Of a DNA stretch of 49,066 bases, positions 17,901-26,738 are shown in pieces. The DNA comes from Phycisphaerales bacterium. Its GTDB lineage: Bacteria > Planctomycetota > Phycisphaerae > UBA1845. The stretch lies in the NCBI GenBank assembly GCA_020350565.1, contig CP070718.1, forward strand, positions 1,767,813-1,816,878, read 5' to 3'. A program made the position numbers and the translations under genes. Positions within the stretch are counted from its first letter, which is position 1. Every line of letters starts with the position of its first letter. The notes under the pieces were generated by a model that was given only the letters and a program-made list of their open reading frames with translations, did not search any database and had not been told where the DNA came from.

Positions 17901-20900
17901 CTGGGCCAATTTCACCAACGTGAGCACCAAAAACAAATCGATGATCGGCAGGGATGAAGGCGGTGGTTCCCCCCATTGGTGGCTTGGCGCGAGCGTGAAT
18001 ACCGGTGTGGCCAAATTCAATCTGGTGGACACGAACGGCAACGGTGTTGCCGTGTCGGGCGGACCGGCAATCAACGACGGCTACTGGCACCACCTCGTGG
18101 CTGTTCGCGATGAGAGTCTGGATGAGAACCGATTGTACGTCGACGGCGATCTGGTGGACTGGGCGACACACGACTACACCGCAGGCTTTGAGGCATCGAC
18201 GACGTTGGACATCGCCTATATGGCCTACAACGGCAACCCCGATTACTTCTACGATGGCCTCCTTGACGAAATCGCGCTGTACCAGCGGGCGCTGGCGGAA
18301 CCGGAGATCAAGCAGCATTACGAAGACGGATTGCTCGGTTACGCCGTGTGCGGGGAACCGGAGGCTCCGAGTATCACGTCGACACCGGTCCTCGACGCAT
18401 CCGCAGGCCACCTTTACACCTACGACGTGGATGCGATCGGGTATCCGGCGCCCACGTACGCGCTGCTGACCTTCCCCGACGGCATGACGATCAACACGAC
18501 GACGGGGCTGATCGAGTGGACGCCCACGGTCGACCAGATCGGGCCGAACTCGGTCTCCGTCCAGGCCAGCAATTCTGAGGGCGACGACACGCAGAACTTC
18601 ACCGTAACCGTGTCCGAGGGCCCGATCTGCCCGGACGACATAATCTCATACTGGCCGCTCGATGAGACCTCGGGCCAAGCGTTCGAAGACTTCTACGGTG
18701 ACAACGATGCTGCTTGCTCCTCCGGACACTGTCCGACGCCGGACGTGGGCGGCCTGATCAACGGCTGCCAGGACTTCAACGGCACGGATGAGTACCTCAC
18801 GGCGCCGGATGACCCATCCTTCGATTGGAGCAGCACCGACAGCTTCACCATCGAGGTCTGGGGCAATTTCACCAACGTGAGCGGCAAGAACAAAGTGATG
18901 GTCGGCAGGGATGAAGGCGGTGGGTTCCCCCATTGGTGGCTTGGCGCGAGCGTGAATACCGGTGTGGCCAAATTCAATCTGGTGGACACGAACGGCAACG
19001 GCGTCGCCGTGTTGGGCGGACCGGCAATCAACGACGGCTACTGGCACCACCTCGTGGCTGTTCGCGACGAGAGCCTGGATGAAAACCGCCTGTATGTTGA
19101 CGGCGATCTGGTGGACTGGGCGACACACGATTACACCGCGGGCTTTGAGGCATCCACGACGTTGGACATCGCCTATATGGCTTACAACGGCACCCCGGAT
19201 TACTTCTACGATGGCCTCCTTGACGAAATCGCGCTGTACCAGCGTGCGCTGACGGAACCGGAAATCGAACAGCATTACGACGACGGATTGCTTGGCTACG
19301 CCGTTTGCAGGGAGCCGGAGGCTCCGAACATCACGTCGACACCGGTCCTCGACGCATCCGTAGGCCAGCTTTACAGCTACGACGTCGATGCTACGGGCCA
19401 TCCCGCGCCCACCTACACGTTGATCGAGAATCCCGACGGAATGACGATCAATGCGGCGACGGGTGTGATTGAGTGGACGCCTGCAGCGGAGGACGTCGGC
19501 GGCAATCCGGTCACCGTGAAGGCCCTCAATTCGGCCGGCGAAGACCAGCAGTTCTTCACGATTCAAGTGTCCCCGGGGGCCGTGTGTCCCGACGGCATGA
19601 CTTCGTATTGGAGGCTGAATGAGGTAAGCAGCGGCTCCTACGCGGACTCTGTCGATGGGAACCATGGAATCTGCGGCGACGCGGCTTGCCCCACACCGAC
19701 ACCTAGCGGGCAAGTGGATGCGGCACAACTGTTCAGCGTTGCGAGTAACACCGGCATCGATATCCCTCCAGACACTTCGTTTGACTGGGGAGCTGGCGAC
19801 AGCTTCTCTGTCGAGTATTGGATGATCACGGATCCATCAAGCACTTGCTCAGGAAATCAGGTTCTCGTCGGACGGGACGACGGCGCAACGCAGCTTCACT
19901 GGTGGACCGGCTGTTACGACGGTGGGGATCCTTCGTTCATCATTCGCAGTACGACCGGAGAGTCGGGGGATGATGGCGTCCTTCGAGGTATTTCCGACCT
20001 CACCGACGGATTCTGGCATCATATCGTGGCGGTCAAGGAGGGTGATGATCTACTGCTCTATGTCGACGGCGACGTCGAGGATTCCAGCAGCTTCGCGTTT
20101 ACGGCCGGATTCGACTCGGCCACCGCGGCAATCAACATCGGCTGGCTGAATCTCAGCGCCGGCTACAACTTCGACGGAACGATCGACGAGGTGGCCATCT
20201 ACAACCGGGCGCTGAAAGAGTACGAGATCGAGTATCACTATGCCAACGGGCAGATCGGCGAAGCCTACTGCGAGGACTATCTGGTCGCTCCCACGATTAT
20301 CTCCACGGCACCCGTCGAGGCCACGGCCGGAGAACTGTACACCTACGACGTCGACGCCGTGGGTAACCCCGTTCCAACGTATGCCTTGGACATCTATCCC
20401 ACGGGTATGACCATCAACCCATCCACCGGCTTGATCGAGTGGACACCTGACGTTGGGCAAGGGGGGTTGAACAGCGTCACCGTGCGGGCGACGAACTCCG
20501 AAGGTGACGACACTGAGGTTTTTGACATTGACGTGACGGTCCCATCTCCCTGCCCGGCCAACATGACCCACTACTGGAAGCTCGATGACGCCGCCGCACC
20601 CTATGAAGACTTCTACGGGGATAATGACGCCACGTGCAGCTTTTGCCCAACGCCCGCGACGGGGATCGTTGACGGTGCTCAGCAGTTCGACGGCCTCGAT
20701 GACGAGGTGGACGTCGCCGATGACAACACCTTTGACTGGGGTGCGTCCGACACCTTCTCCGTCGAATTCTGGATGAACAGCAACAGCGATTGCGGCGGCA
20801 ACGAGGTCATTGTCGGACGAGATGACGCCTCAAGTGACCTGCACTGGTGGGTTGGCTGCGCCGACGCTGGTGACGAAGCGATGTTTGTTCTGATCGATCG

Positions 20901-22407
20901 TGATGACGGCACCGGCGGAAGCGGCAGTTGGCCGTCCAGCGGCATGGACATAACCGACGGCTTGTGGCACCACATCGTTGCCGTCAGGGATGCGACCCAT
21001 GTCCGGGTTTACGTGGACGGCGAGCACAAGGAGGGCTTCCCAAAATCGTATACCGCCGGTTTCGACGGTGTCGCGCCGATCAACCTCGGCTATCTCAATC
21101 TCAGCGGCCACTATCGATATGAAGGCCTCCTTGACCAGGTCGCGCTGTATGATCGCGCACTGGATTCAACCGAGATTGAGGATCACTACAACAATGGCCT
21201 GGGCAAAGACTACTGCGAGGAGTGTTCGCCCCCGGTGATCTCGACCCAGCCTCAGAGCCAGACCGTGTGTGAAGGCGATGATGCGCCGTTCACCATATCG
21301 GCGACCGGCACCGGCACTTTGCACTATGCCTGGTCCATGGATACGACGCCGGTCGGCACTGACAGTCCGGACCTCACGCTGGTGGGCGTGCAGATGAGCG
21401 ACGACGGCGCGCAGATCACCTGCGACGTGACCGACGACTGTGATACGGTCACAAGCGACGCGGCGACGCTTAACGTAAACCCGGTTCCGACGGCTACCGC
21501 CTCGAACGACGGGCCGATCTGCGAGGGTAACGATGTCCAACTGACCGGCGGTCCGGACAGCATGGACACCTACTCGTGGACCGGGCCGGGCGCCTACACC
21601 TCGGATCAGCAGAGTCCACTGGTACCGGCGGCCGAGGCAGGTGACTACTGCCTGACGGTGACCCTGGCCGGCTGCCCGTCGCAGGAAGTCTGCACGACGG
21701 TCGTCGTGAATCCGATCCCGACGGCAACCGCCTCGAACGACGGGCCGATCTGCGAGGGTAACGATGTCCAATTGACCGGCGGTCCGGATGGCATGGACAA
21801 TTACTCATGGACCGGGCCTGGCGCCTACACCTCGGATCAGCAGAGCCCGCTGGTGTGGGCCGCCGAGGCGGGCGACTACTGTCTGACAGTGACCCTGGCC
21901 GGTTGCACGTCACAACCTGCTTGTACCACGGTCGTCGTAAACCCCGGACAACCCGCGATCGATCAACAGCCCAATGACGTGGCAGTCTGCGAGGGCCAGG
22001 ACGGCATCTGCACGATCGTAGCGCATGGCACGGGGACACTGCATTACTCCTGGTTGCTGGACAGCCAACCGGTCGGCACGGACAGCGACACGCTCGTGCT
22101 GCCGGACCTGCAGTTGGAGGACGACGGTTCCGAGATCAGGTGTATCGTCAGCGACGACTGTGGCCTGGTAATGAGCGACTCGGCATGGATCACCGTAGAC
22201 CCCATGCCTCTGGGCGACATCAGCGGCGACTGCGATGTAGATCTGGACGATTACGGCTTGTTTGCAGCATGCATGGGAGGCCCGGACGAGACCACGCCAC
22301 CGGGCGGTTGCTCGACAGAGCATTTCGAACGAGCCGACATGGACGATGACAGCGACGTTGACCTGGCGGACTTCGCTCTGTTCGAGACTTCGTATCCCAC
22401 TGGTTAG
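14950..22407 (+). CDS. Giant secreted LamG / SGNH-hydrolase protein with dockerin-like tail
   Basis: A 2485-residue exported protein. After a long signal region (hydrophobic core SVILGCVIAFASAHGIASG, ~37-52) come a LamG domain (56-275) and an SGNH/GDSL hydrolase (~290-505). The hydrolase has block I GDSIT (~294), GTNALD (~382) and the DNLHP Asp-His pair (~472), so it is probably an active esterase of the carbohydrate-esterase type. Five Ig-like (He_PIG) plus LamG pairs follow to ~2093, then an Ig-like domain, two VCxG-type Ig repeats (231-bp period, from 21487), another Ig-like domain and a paired EF-hand, dockerin-like tail (2420-2485; DVDLDDYGLF and DVDLADFALF). LamG modules bind sugars or proteins, so the likely job is polysaccharide binding and deacylation outside the cell. 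The start at 14950 sits behind AGGGAG; Met at 14956 is an alternative with better spacing. Units 3 and 4 are almost identical in DNA. Confidence 0.9.
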   Translation: MNMHPESAQAPQCAPIHSWPLGHPHQGCRELTRLPSVILGCVIAFASAHGIASGECPTTTVAYWHLDETSSGTYVDSANGNDGTCAGVCPTPAASGKINGAQEFDGDTTGIDVAADPSFDWGKDDSFTIEFWMKRDGPIGSGGVPDNEVIIGRDDSATDLHWWFGVANTTGAAHFQIGDVTGDSVVVEGPAVDDGRWHHVVGVRDGDNDLNILYVDGEEADSVSKDYAAGFGSATAALNIGWLDLSTYYHYEGVLDEVAVHNRVLSPQEIRSHYYLVRDYCDVCATPVRIMPLGDSITVGNASGVVPDQEEYWVSYRKNLWESLGGAGYVVDFVGGEVHGDYYDPPFDSQHEGHGGWRDDEIASNVVSFLTANPADVVLLHIGTNALDTSPADVEDILINIDFVSEDITVILARIINRMDHECPDPSTTTTFNDNVEDMALLRIANGDKIIIVDMECGAGMDYREQPVGDMNDNLHPYATGYAKMADLWFQTLDTFLPLCGPHAPTITSDPITEAFVGQLYSYDVEATGSPEPTYSLVTYPTGMTINATTGLIEWTPSAGQLGPNPVTVQAENTEGTDTQSFTVGVVYPPTCPEDMTHYWKLDEDPGPPYEDYYADNDATCTNCPAPTTGIVDGAQQFDGLADEVDVADDDTFDWGASDEFSIEYWMNSTSDCGGNEVIVGRDDSSSSLHWWTGCADSGDQAVFVLVDTAGGNGGSSNWPYSGIDITDGFWHHIVAVKDSTHIRLYVDGQEKDSEPKSYADGFDGPVPVNIGYLNLNGHYRYEGAVDEVALYNRALDISEIQDHYNSGTGKSYCQDMPSPPTITSTPVTTAYVGQLYTYDVDAIGYPAPTYALLTYPVGMTINETTGLIEWTPTVDQIGPNSVSVQASNSEGDDTQDFTVTVSEGPICPDDIISYWPLDETSGQTFDDFYGDNDAACSSGHCPTPDVGGLINGCQDFNGADEYLTVPDDPSFDWSSTDSFTIEVWANFTNVSTKNKSMIGRDEGGGSPHWWLGASVNTGVAKFNLVDTNGNGVAVSGGPAINDGYWHHLVAVRDESLDENRLYVDGDLVDWATHDYTAGFEASTTLDIAYMAYNGNPDYFYDGLLDEIALYQRALAEPEIKQHYEDGLLGYAVCGEPEAPSITSTPVLDASAGHLYTYDVDAIGYPAPTYALLTFPDGMTINTTTGLIEWTPTVDQIGPNSVSVQASNSEGDDTQNFTVTVSEGPICPDDIISYWPLDETSGQAFEDFYGDNDAACSSGHCPTPDVGGLINGCQDFNGTDEYLTAPDDPSFDWSSTDSFTIEVWGNFTNVSGKNKVMVGRDEGGGFPHWWLGASVNTGVAKFNLVDTNGNGVAVLGGPAINDGYWHHLVAVRDESLDENRLYVDGDLVDWATHDYTAGFEASTTLDIAYMAYNGTPDYFYDGLLDEIALYQRALTEPEIEQHYDDGLLGYAVCREPEAPNITSTPVLDASVGQLYSYDVDATGHPAPTYTLIENPDGMTINAATGVIEWTPAAEDVGGNPVTVKALNSAGEDQQFFTIQVSPGAVCPDGMTSYWRLNEVSSGSYADSVDGNHGICGDAACPTPTPSGQVDAAQLFSVASNTGIDIPPDTSFDWGAGDSFSVEYWMITDPSSTCSGNQVLVGRDDGATQLHWWTGCYDGGDPSFIIRSTTGESGDDGVLRGISDLTDGFWHHIVAVKEGDDLLLYVDGDVEDSSSFAFTAGFDSATAAINIGWLNLSAGYNFDGTIDEVAIYNRALKEYEIEYHYANGQIGEAYCEDYLVAPTIISTAPVEATAGELYTYDVDAVGNPVPTYALDIYPTGMTINPSTGLIEWTPDVGQGGLNSVTVRATNSEGDDTEVFDIDVTVPSPCPANMTHYWKLDDAAAPYEDFYGDNDATCSFCPTPATGIVDGAQQFDGLDDEVDVADDNTFDWGASDTFSVEFWMNSNSDCGGNEVIVGRDDASSDLHWWVGCADAGDEAMFVLIDRDDGTGGSGSWPSSGMDITDGLWHHIVAVRDATHVRVYVDGEHKEGFPKSYTAGFDGVAPINLGYLNLSGHYRYEGLLDQVALYDRALDSTEIEDHYNNGLGKDYCEECSPPVISTQPQSQTVCEGDDAPFTISATGTGTLHYAWSMDTTPVGTDSPDLTLVGVQMSDDGAQITCDVTDDCDTVTSDAATLNVNPVPTATASNDGPICEGNDVQLTGGPDSMDTYSWTGPGAYTSDQQSPLVPAAEAGDYCLTVTLAGCPSQEVCTTVVVNPIPTATASNDGPICEGNDVQLTGGPDGMDNYSWTGPGAYTSDQQSPLVWAAEAGDYCLTVTLAGCTSQPACTTVVVNPGQPAIDQQPNDVAVCEGQDGICTIVAHGTGTLHYSWLLDSQPVGTDSDTLVLPDLQLEDDGSEIRCIVSDDCGLVMSDSAWITVDPMPLGDISGDCDVDLDDYGLFAACMGGPDETTPPGGCSTEHFERADMDDDSDVDLADFALFETSYPTG
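17464..19377 (+). repeat. Two near-identical 957-bp in-frame tandem units inside the LamG gene
   Basis: The block TACGACGTGGATGCGATCGG recurs at 17464 and 18421, 957 bp apart (319 codons). Almost the whole unit between is the same, with scattered mostly silent changes. The corresponding point of the next unit is at 19378, again 957 bp on, but that unit is clearly diverged. The unit before begins at 16516 (948 bp) and the last spacing is 966 bp. Each unit encodes one Ig-like plus one LamG domain. Confidence 0.9.
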
Positions 22408-22585
22408 GTCACGCTCCTGGCCCCGGCGGACATCGCGGACGAGCTTCTGACATACGAGGCTGCAGGTGCCGGCAGCCACGCGCGTTCGCGAAGGAAGAGA
22501 ACATGCGAGACCCTGTAGTTCGCGCGGCGTGCGATAGAATTCACAGTAGATGCGTTCTTCTTCGCGGTTGTCAGGAGGTTGAATT

Positions 22586-25500
22586 ATGAACAGAATGGAA
22601 CTGTTCCTCACGAGCCGAGGTCTCGCGATCTGTCTCGCCTTTTTGATGCCGGGCACGTTCATCTCCGCTCCCCGAGCGATGGCAGATTCTCCCGACCTCG
22701 ATTTTCACAGCCATTTCGTCGATGATGACGACACCGGCGCCAGCAGCGGCAATGGAGACGGTGTCGTCAATTGCGATGAGACCATCGAGCTGCTGATCAC
22801 GCTCGAAAACACGGGAGACGGAGACGCCCATACCGTCCGCGCGATCTTAAGCACGAACGATCCGTTCGTCGTGGAAATCACCGACAGCTCGGAATTCTAT
22901 CCGGACATCCCGGCCGGCGAGACTGCAACCTGCATCGAGGATTTCGACATCGTCATCGCGCCAGACTGCCCCGACGGCCATCAGATCGCCTTCGATCTCA
23001 GTATCCTCGCGGATGAAGGCTTCTGGAATGACAGCTTTGTGATCATCAGCGGGCCGTGCGGCGGGACCCCGACCCTGTCTTATAGCAGCCACGTTGTGGA
23101 TGACGATGACACCGGCGCCAGCAGCGGCAATGGAGACGGTGTCGTCAATTGCGATGAGACCATCGAGCTGCTGATCACGCTTGCGAACACCGGAGACGGG
23201 GATGCCCACGAGGTCGGCGCGATCCTCAGCACCGATGATCCGTACGTCGTGGAAATCACCGACAGCTCGGAATTCTATCCCGACATCCCGGCCGGCGAGA
23301 CCGCAACCTGCATCGAGGATTTCGACATCGTCATCGCACCGGACTGCCCCGAAGGGCATCAGATCACCTTCGATCTCAGCATCAACGCGGCCGAGGGTTT
23401 CTGGTCAGACAGCTTTTTCATCACGGTGGGCCCCTGCTCCATATGCGGCAATGGTGTATGTGATTCCGGAGAGGACTCGGTTACCTGCTGCGACGACTGC
23501 GGTCCAGTATGCGGCGACGCTGCGTGCAACTGCGGAGAGGACAGCCTGACGTGTTGTGAGGATTGCGGCGCCGTGTGCGGAGACGGCACCTGCAACTGCG
23601 ATGAGGACACCTGTACCTGTCCGCTGGATTGCGGCTCGTCTTGCGGTGACGGGTGCTGCAATGGCGACGAGGATACGTGCGACTGCTGCGTTGATTGTGG
23701 CACGGCCTGCCCCGACGGCTGCTGTAGTACGGAATGCGGGGAAGATGAATTCAATTGTCCTGAGGACTGTTGCGGGCCATACACGATTGGAGGGTTTGTC
23801 TATGACGATTGCGAAAACCCGGGCACCAGCGGGATGCAGGGGGTGACCGTTTGCGTCGACTGCCAGCCAGGCTTTCAGAACTGTACCGACAGCTCCGGAT
23901 CGGCCGGGTCCTGGCAGATCCCCGATGTTCCTTGCGGCACCTGCACTGTAACAGCCGCCCTCAACCTGTATGATTTCTGTCATGTCGTGGACGCATGCCC
24001 CCCGGATCCTTGTGAAGGCACAGCCGTCGTCATCGTCGACTCAACTCACGAGCAGGAGAATCTGAATATTGAGTTTCTGGGAGTCGCCCTTCCACCTCCT
24101 GAATGCGATGAAGATTCGGATTGCGACGACGCAGACCCGTGCACTTTGAATCGATGCGTGAACGAGCAATGCGTATATCCTCCGGCCTCAGCGGGAACGG
24201 CGTGCGGTGATCCAACGGACGACGACTGCACGAATCCGGACTCATGCGACGGGGCAGGCCAGTGCCAGGCTAACCACGCTCCTGCGGGTACACCCTGCGG
24301 CAGCCAAGCCGACGACGAGTGCACCGCCCCTGATACCTGCAATGGTGAAGGCATCTGTCTTGCCAACGACGCGCCTGTGGGAACGGCTTGCGGTGACCCA
24401 ACGGACAACGACTGCACCGATCCGGACACCTGTGACGGTGATGGCCTGTGCGAGTCCAATCACGCTCCTCCGGGCTCCACCTGCGGTGATCCAACAGATA
24501 ACGAATGCACAGATCCGGATTCCTGCGACGGGACTGGCAATTGCCTGCAGCACGATGCGCCAACGGGAACGCTCTGCGGCGACCCAACAGACGACGCATG
24601 CACGGACCCGGATTCTTGTGACGGCACCGGCAACTGCCTTCCCAACAACGAGCCTGACGGAACTGACTGCGATGACGGCCTGTACTGCAACGGAGCTGAG
24701 ACTTGCGCGGGCGGCATCTGTCAAGGCGGAACGGCTCCCGACTGCAATGACGGCATCGATTGCACGGATGACGCGTGCAATGAGGCCACCGACTCATGTG
24801 ACAACGTGCCCAACGATGCGCACTGCCCCGACGACGGTTTGTTCTGCAACGGGACCGAGAGCTGTGATGCCTCGTCAGGATGTGTCTCCAGTGGCGACCC
24901 ATGTCCCACCGGCATGTCCTGCAACGAAACCACCGACAGTTGTGAGCAGTGCCAAGGTGACTCCGACTGCGATGACGGGGTGGATTGCACGGATGACACC
25001 TGCGTAGCCGGCGCATGCGTGTTCACACCCAACGATGCCCATTGCCCCAACGATGGCCAATTCTGCAACGGAACCGAGAGCTGTGATGCCTCGTCCGGTT
25101 GTATATCGAGCGGCGACCCGTGCCCTGCCGGCATGTCCTGCAATGAGAGCACTGACCGCTGTGAGCAGTGCCAAGGTGACTCTGACTGCGATGACGGAGT
25201 GAACTGCACGGACGATACGTGCGTGGCCGGTACGTGTGTGTTCACACCTAACGATGCCGACTGCCCCGACGACGATTTGTTCTGCAATGGGACCGAGAGC
25301 TGTGATGCCTCCTCAGGATGCGTATCGAGCGGCGACCCCTGCCTTGCAGGCAAAGTGTGCAACGAGCAAACCGACACGTGCGAGGACGCCGATCTCGATG
25401 ATCCACTCGCCGATCAGGATTCTGATGGTGACGGCGTGCCCGATACGGCAGATGCCTGTCCTGGTACGCCCCCAGGCACGCACGTTGACGCCAACGGTTG

Positions 25501-26341
25501 CGCCTGTCATCAACTTGATCGGGATGGCGACGATGTCGATGATTGCGGCGATCGTTGTCCCGACACGCCTTCCTCGGAACGCGTCAATGAGCAAGGATGT
25601 TCTTGCAGCCAGATAGACTGCGATGATGACGACTCGTGCACAATCGATTCCTGCCTGAACGGTAACTGTATCAACGCCCCAATCGACTGCGATGACGGCG
25701 ATTCGTGTACAGAGGACAATTGCCTCGGGGGCCTCTGCCAGAACACACCAATAGAATGTCCGGATGATACCGAGTGTGTTGACGGTGAATGCGTTCGTTT
25801 TTGGACACTAACGGTGAGGCTTCAGCCCGGGGATGTAGGCAGACCGCCTCCCGAGCAATGGCTTCAGGACGGTACCCTATACTCGTTGCCGATCCCGGAG
25901 CCCGCGGCTGAGTCACTGTATGTGTTCGACCATTGGGAAGGGAGTGTGCAACCCGCCCAGGAGATGGCTGACATCCTGGAGATTCTGATGGATTCGGACA
26001 AGACACTCACTGCAGTTTACAGGGCCGTCGATTGTCTAGGTGACGATGAGAGCGCCCCAGACATGTACTGTCTTGAAGAAGCCTGCGTCGAGTGCCGTAA
26101 CGACGACGACTGTGCTGACGACGGGCTGTTTTGCAACGGCACAGAGAGATGTGCAGATGGCGCGTGCATCCATGAAGGAAGCCCCTGCCCACCGACCAAA
26201 TCCTGCGACGAGGATCTCGATACCTGCTGCGTACCTGCGCCTTGTGGCGCCGGATGCGGATGCACGCCGGACGCACCGATGGTGGGAATCATCCTCTTCG
26301 GACTGCTCACGTTGCGATTTGTGGGGCGGCGAGCGCCATAG
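22586..26341 (+). CDS. Secreted Cys-rich repeat protein with MYXO-CTERM-like C-terminus
   Basis: A 1251-residue exported protein. Signal peptide 1-34. Two near-identical CARDB/Ig-like repeats of 126 residues (about 37-282). About five short Cys repeats of the form CGNGxCxxGEDxxTCCxDC (289-398). A carboxypeptidase-regulatory-like beta-sandwich (~400-495). Five ~33-residue repeats of the pattern ACGDPTDxDCTxPDxCDGxG (~515-690). Three longer repeats with CxGTESCDASSGC. Thrombospondin type 3-like Asp-rich calcium motifs (DSDGDGVPDTADACPG). An InlB-like divergent repeat (FDHWEGSV). The last 28 residues have Cys residues, a 16-residue hydrophobic helix (MVGIILFGLLTLRFVG) and a basic RR end. That is the plan of MYXO-CTERM-type sorting tags, so surface anchoring is likely. 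AGGAGG lies 7 nt upstream of the ATG. Function is probably structural or adhesive; no catalytic domain was seen. Confidence 0.88.
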   Translation: MNRMELFLTSRGLAICLAFLMPGTFISAPRAMADSPDLDFHSHFVDDDDTGASSGNGDGVVNCDETIELLITLENTGDGDAHTVRAILSTNDPFVVEITDSSEFYPDIPAGETATCIEDFDIVIAPDCPDGHQIAFDLSILADEGFWNDSFVIISGPCGGTPTLSYSSHVVDDDDTGASSGNGDGVVNCDETIELLITLANTGDGDAHEVGAILSTDDPYVVEITDSSEFYPDIPAGETATCIEDFDIVIAPDCPEGHQITFDLSINAAEGFWSDSFFITVGPCSICGNGVCDSGEDSVTCCDDCGPVCGDAACNCGEDSLTCCEDCGAVCGDGTCNCDEDTCTCPLDCGSSCGDGCCNGDEDTCDCCVDCGTACPDGCCSTECGEDEFNCPEDCCGPYTIGGFVYDDCENPGTSGMQGVTVCVDCQPGFQNCTDSSGSAGSWQIPDVPCGTCTVTAALNLYDFCHVVDACPPDPCEGTAVVIVDSTHEQENLNIEFLGVALPPPECDEDSDCDDADPCTLNRCVNEQCVYPPASAGTACGDPTDDDCTNPDSCDGAGQCQANHAPAGTPCGSQADDECTAPDTCNGEGICLANDAPVGTACGDPTDNDCTDPDTCDGDGLCESNHAPPGSTCGDPTDNECTDPDSCDGTGNCLQHDAPTGTLCGDPTDDACTDPDSCDGTGNCLPNNEPDGTDCDDGLYCNGAETCAGGICQGGTAPDCNDGIDCTDDACNEATDSCDNVPNDAHCPDDGLFCNGTESCDASSGCVSSGDPCPTGMSCNETTDSCEQCQGDSDCDDGVDCTDDTCVAGACVFTPNDAHCPNDGQFCNGTESCDASSGCISSGDPCPAGMSCNESTDRCEQCQGDSDCDDGVNCTDDTCVAGTCVFTPNDADCPDDDLFCNGTESCDASSGCVSSGDPCLAGKVCNEQTDTCEDADLDDPLADQDSDGDGVPDTADACPGTPPGTHVDANGCACHQLDRDGDDVDDCGDRCPDTPSSERVNEQGCSCSQIDCDDDDSCTIDSCLNGNCINAPIDCDDGDSCTEDNCLGGLCQNTPIECPDDTECVDGECVRFWTLTVRLQPGDVGRPPPEQWLQDGTLYSLPIPEPAAESLYVFDHWEGSVQPAQEMADILEILMDSDKTLTAVYRAVDCLGDDESAPDMYCLEEACVECRNDDDCADDGLFCNGTERCADGACIHEGSPCPPTKSCDEDLDTCCVPAPCGAGCGCTPDAPMVGIILFGLLTLRFVGRRAP
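22715..23440 (+). repeat. 378-bp direct tandem duplication in the Cys-rich protein gene
   Basis: ACCGGCGCCAGCAGCGGC recurs at 22733 and 23111, exactly 378 bp (126 codons) apart, and most of both units is identical at the DNA level. This indicates a recent duplication or gene conversion of one Ig-like domain. Confidence 0.85.
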
Positions 26342-26738
26342 AGCGCTGATGGGCAAAAGGCACTGACAAATGGCAGACAGCCGAAGGCACGTCTGTTACC
26401 CGCCGGGGCATCTGCAGCCCAGCCGGGCAGCAATGTGCCCGGCGGCGGTTACTGAGTCCAGGCGTTGCCGGCCTTCTCCGACCGAATGACTTCCAACGGT
26501 GATGGGATCCGTCTCAACGCGCGCTCGAGAATCCCCAGCGACTTGGCGATCCTCGTTCCCGACCCTGGTCAGCACACCCCTTCGTATCGGACCCATGTTG
26601 TCGCATGCGAGCGCCGCTTGAGACACGGCCCTGCTCGAAGCTCACACGTGATGAAAAAGAAGCGCCACGCGACGGTGGGCATGCCGTCACATGACGCTAG
26701 TGCCTGGATAAGGGCAGTAAGTCGAGAATGCAGGCCCG
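26342..26738. other. 397-bp gap between convergent genes
   Basis: The gap separates the ends of the Cys-rich protein gene and the dockerin-tailed gene. No coding pattern is visible. Apart from one weak terminator candidate near the right side, nothing recognisable was found. Confidence 0.45.
26653..26680 (-). terminator. Weak candidate terminator of the dockerin-tailed exoprotein gene
   Basis: About 60 nt after the stop codon on the minus strand, CCAC and GTGG can pair around CGTCGC and are followed by CGCTTCTTTTT. The stem is only 4-5 bp, so this is tentative. Confidence 0.28.

Noticed and set aside
18646-19728. A 360-codon antisense frame within the LamG gene (also 17689-18411 and 16183-17019)
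   Set aside because: The frames repeat with the period of the sense-strand domains and have no ribosome binding site or motif; they are by-products of the repeats.
24180-25380. CRISPR-like regular repetition
   Set aside because: The periodic units are in-frame Cys repeats of a secreted protein, vary in sequence, and have no constant repeat-spacer structure or cas genes nearby.
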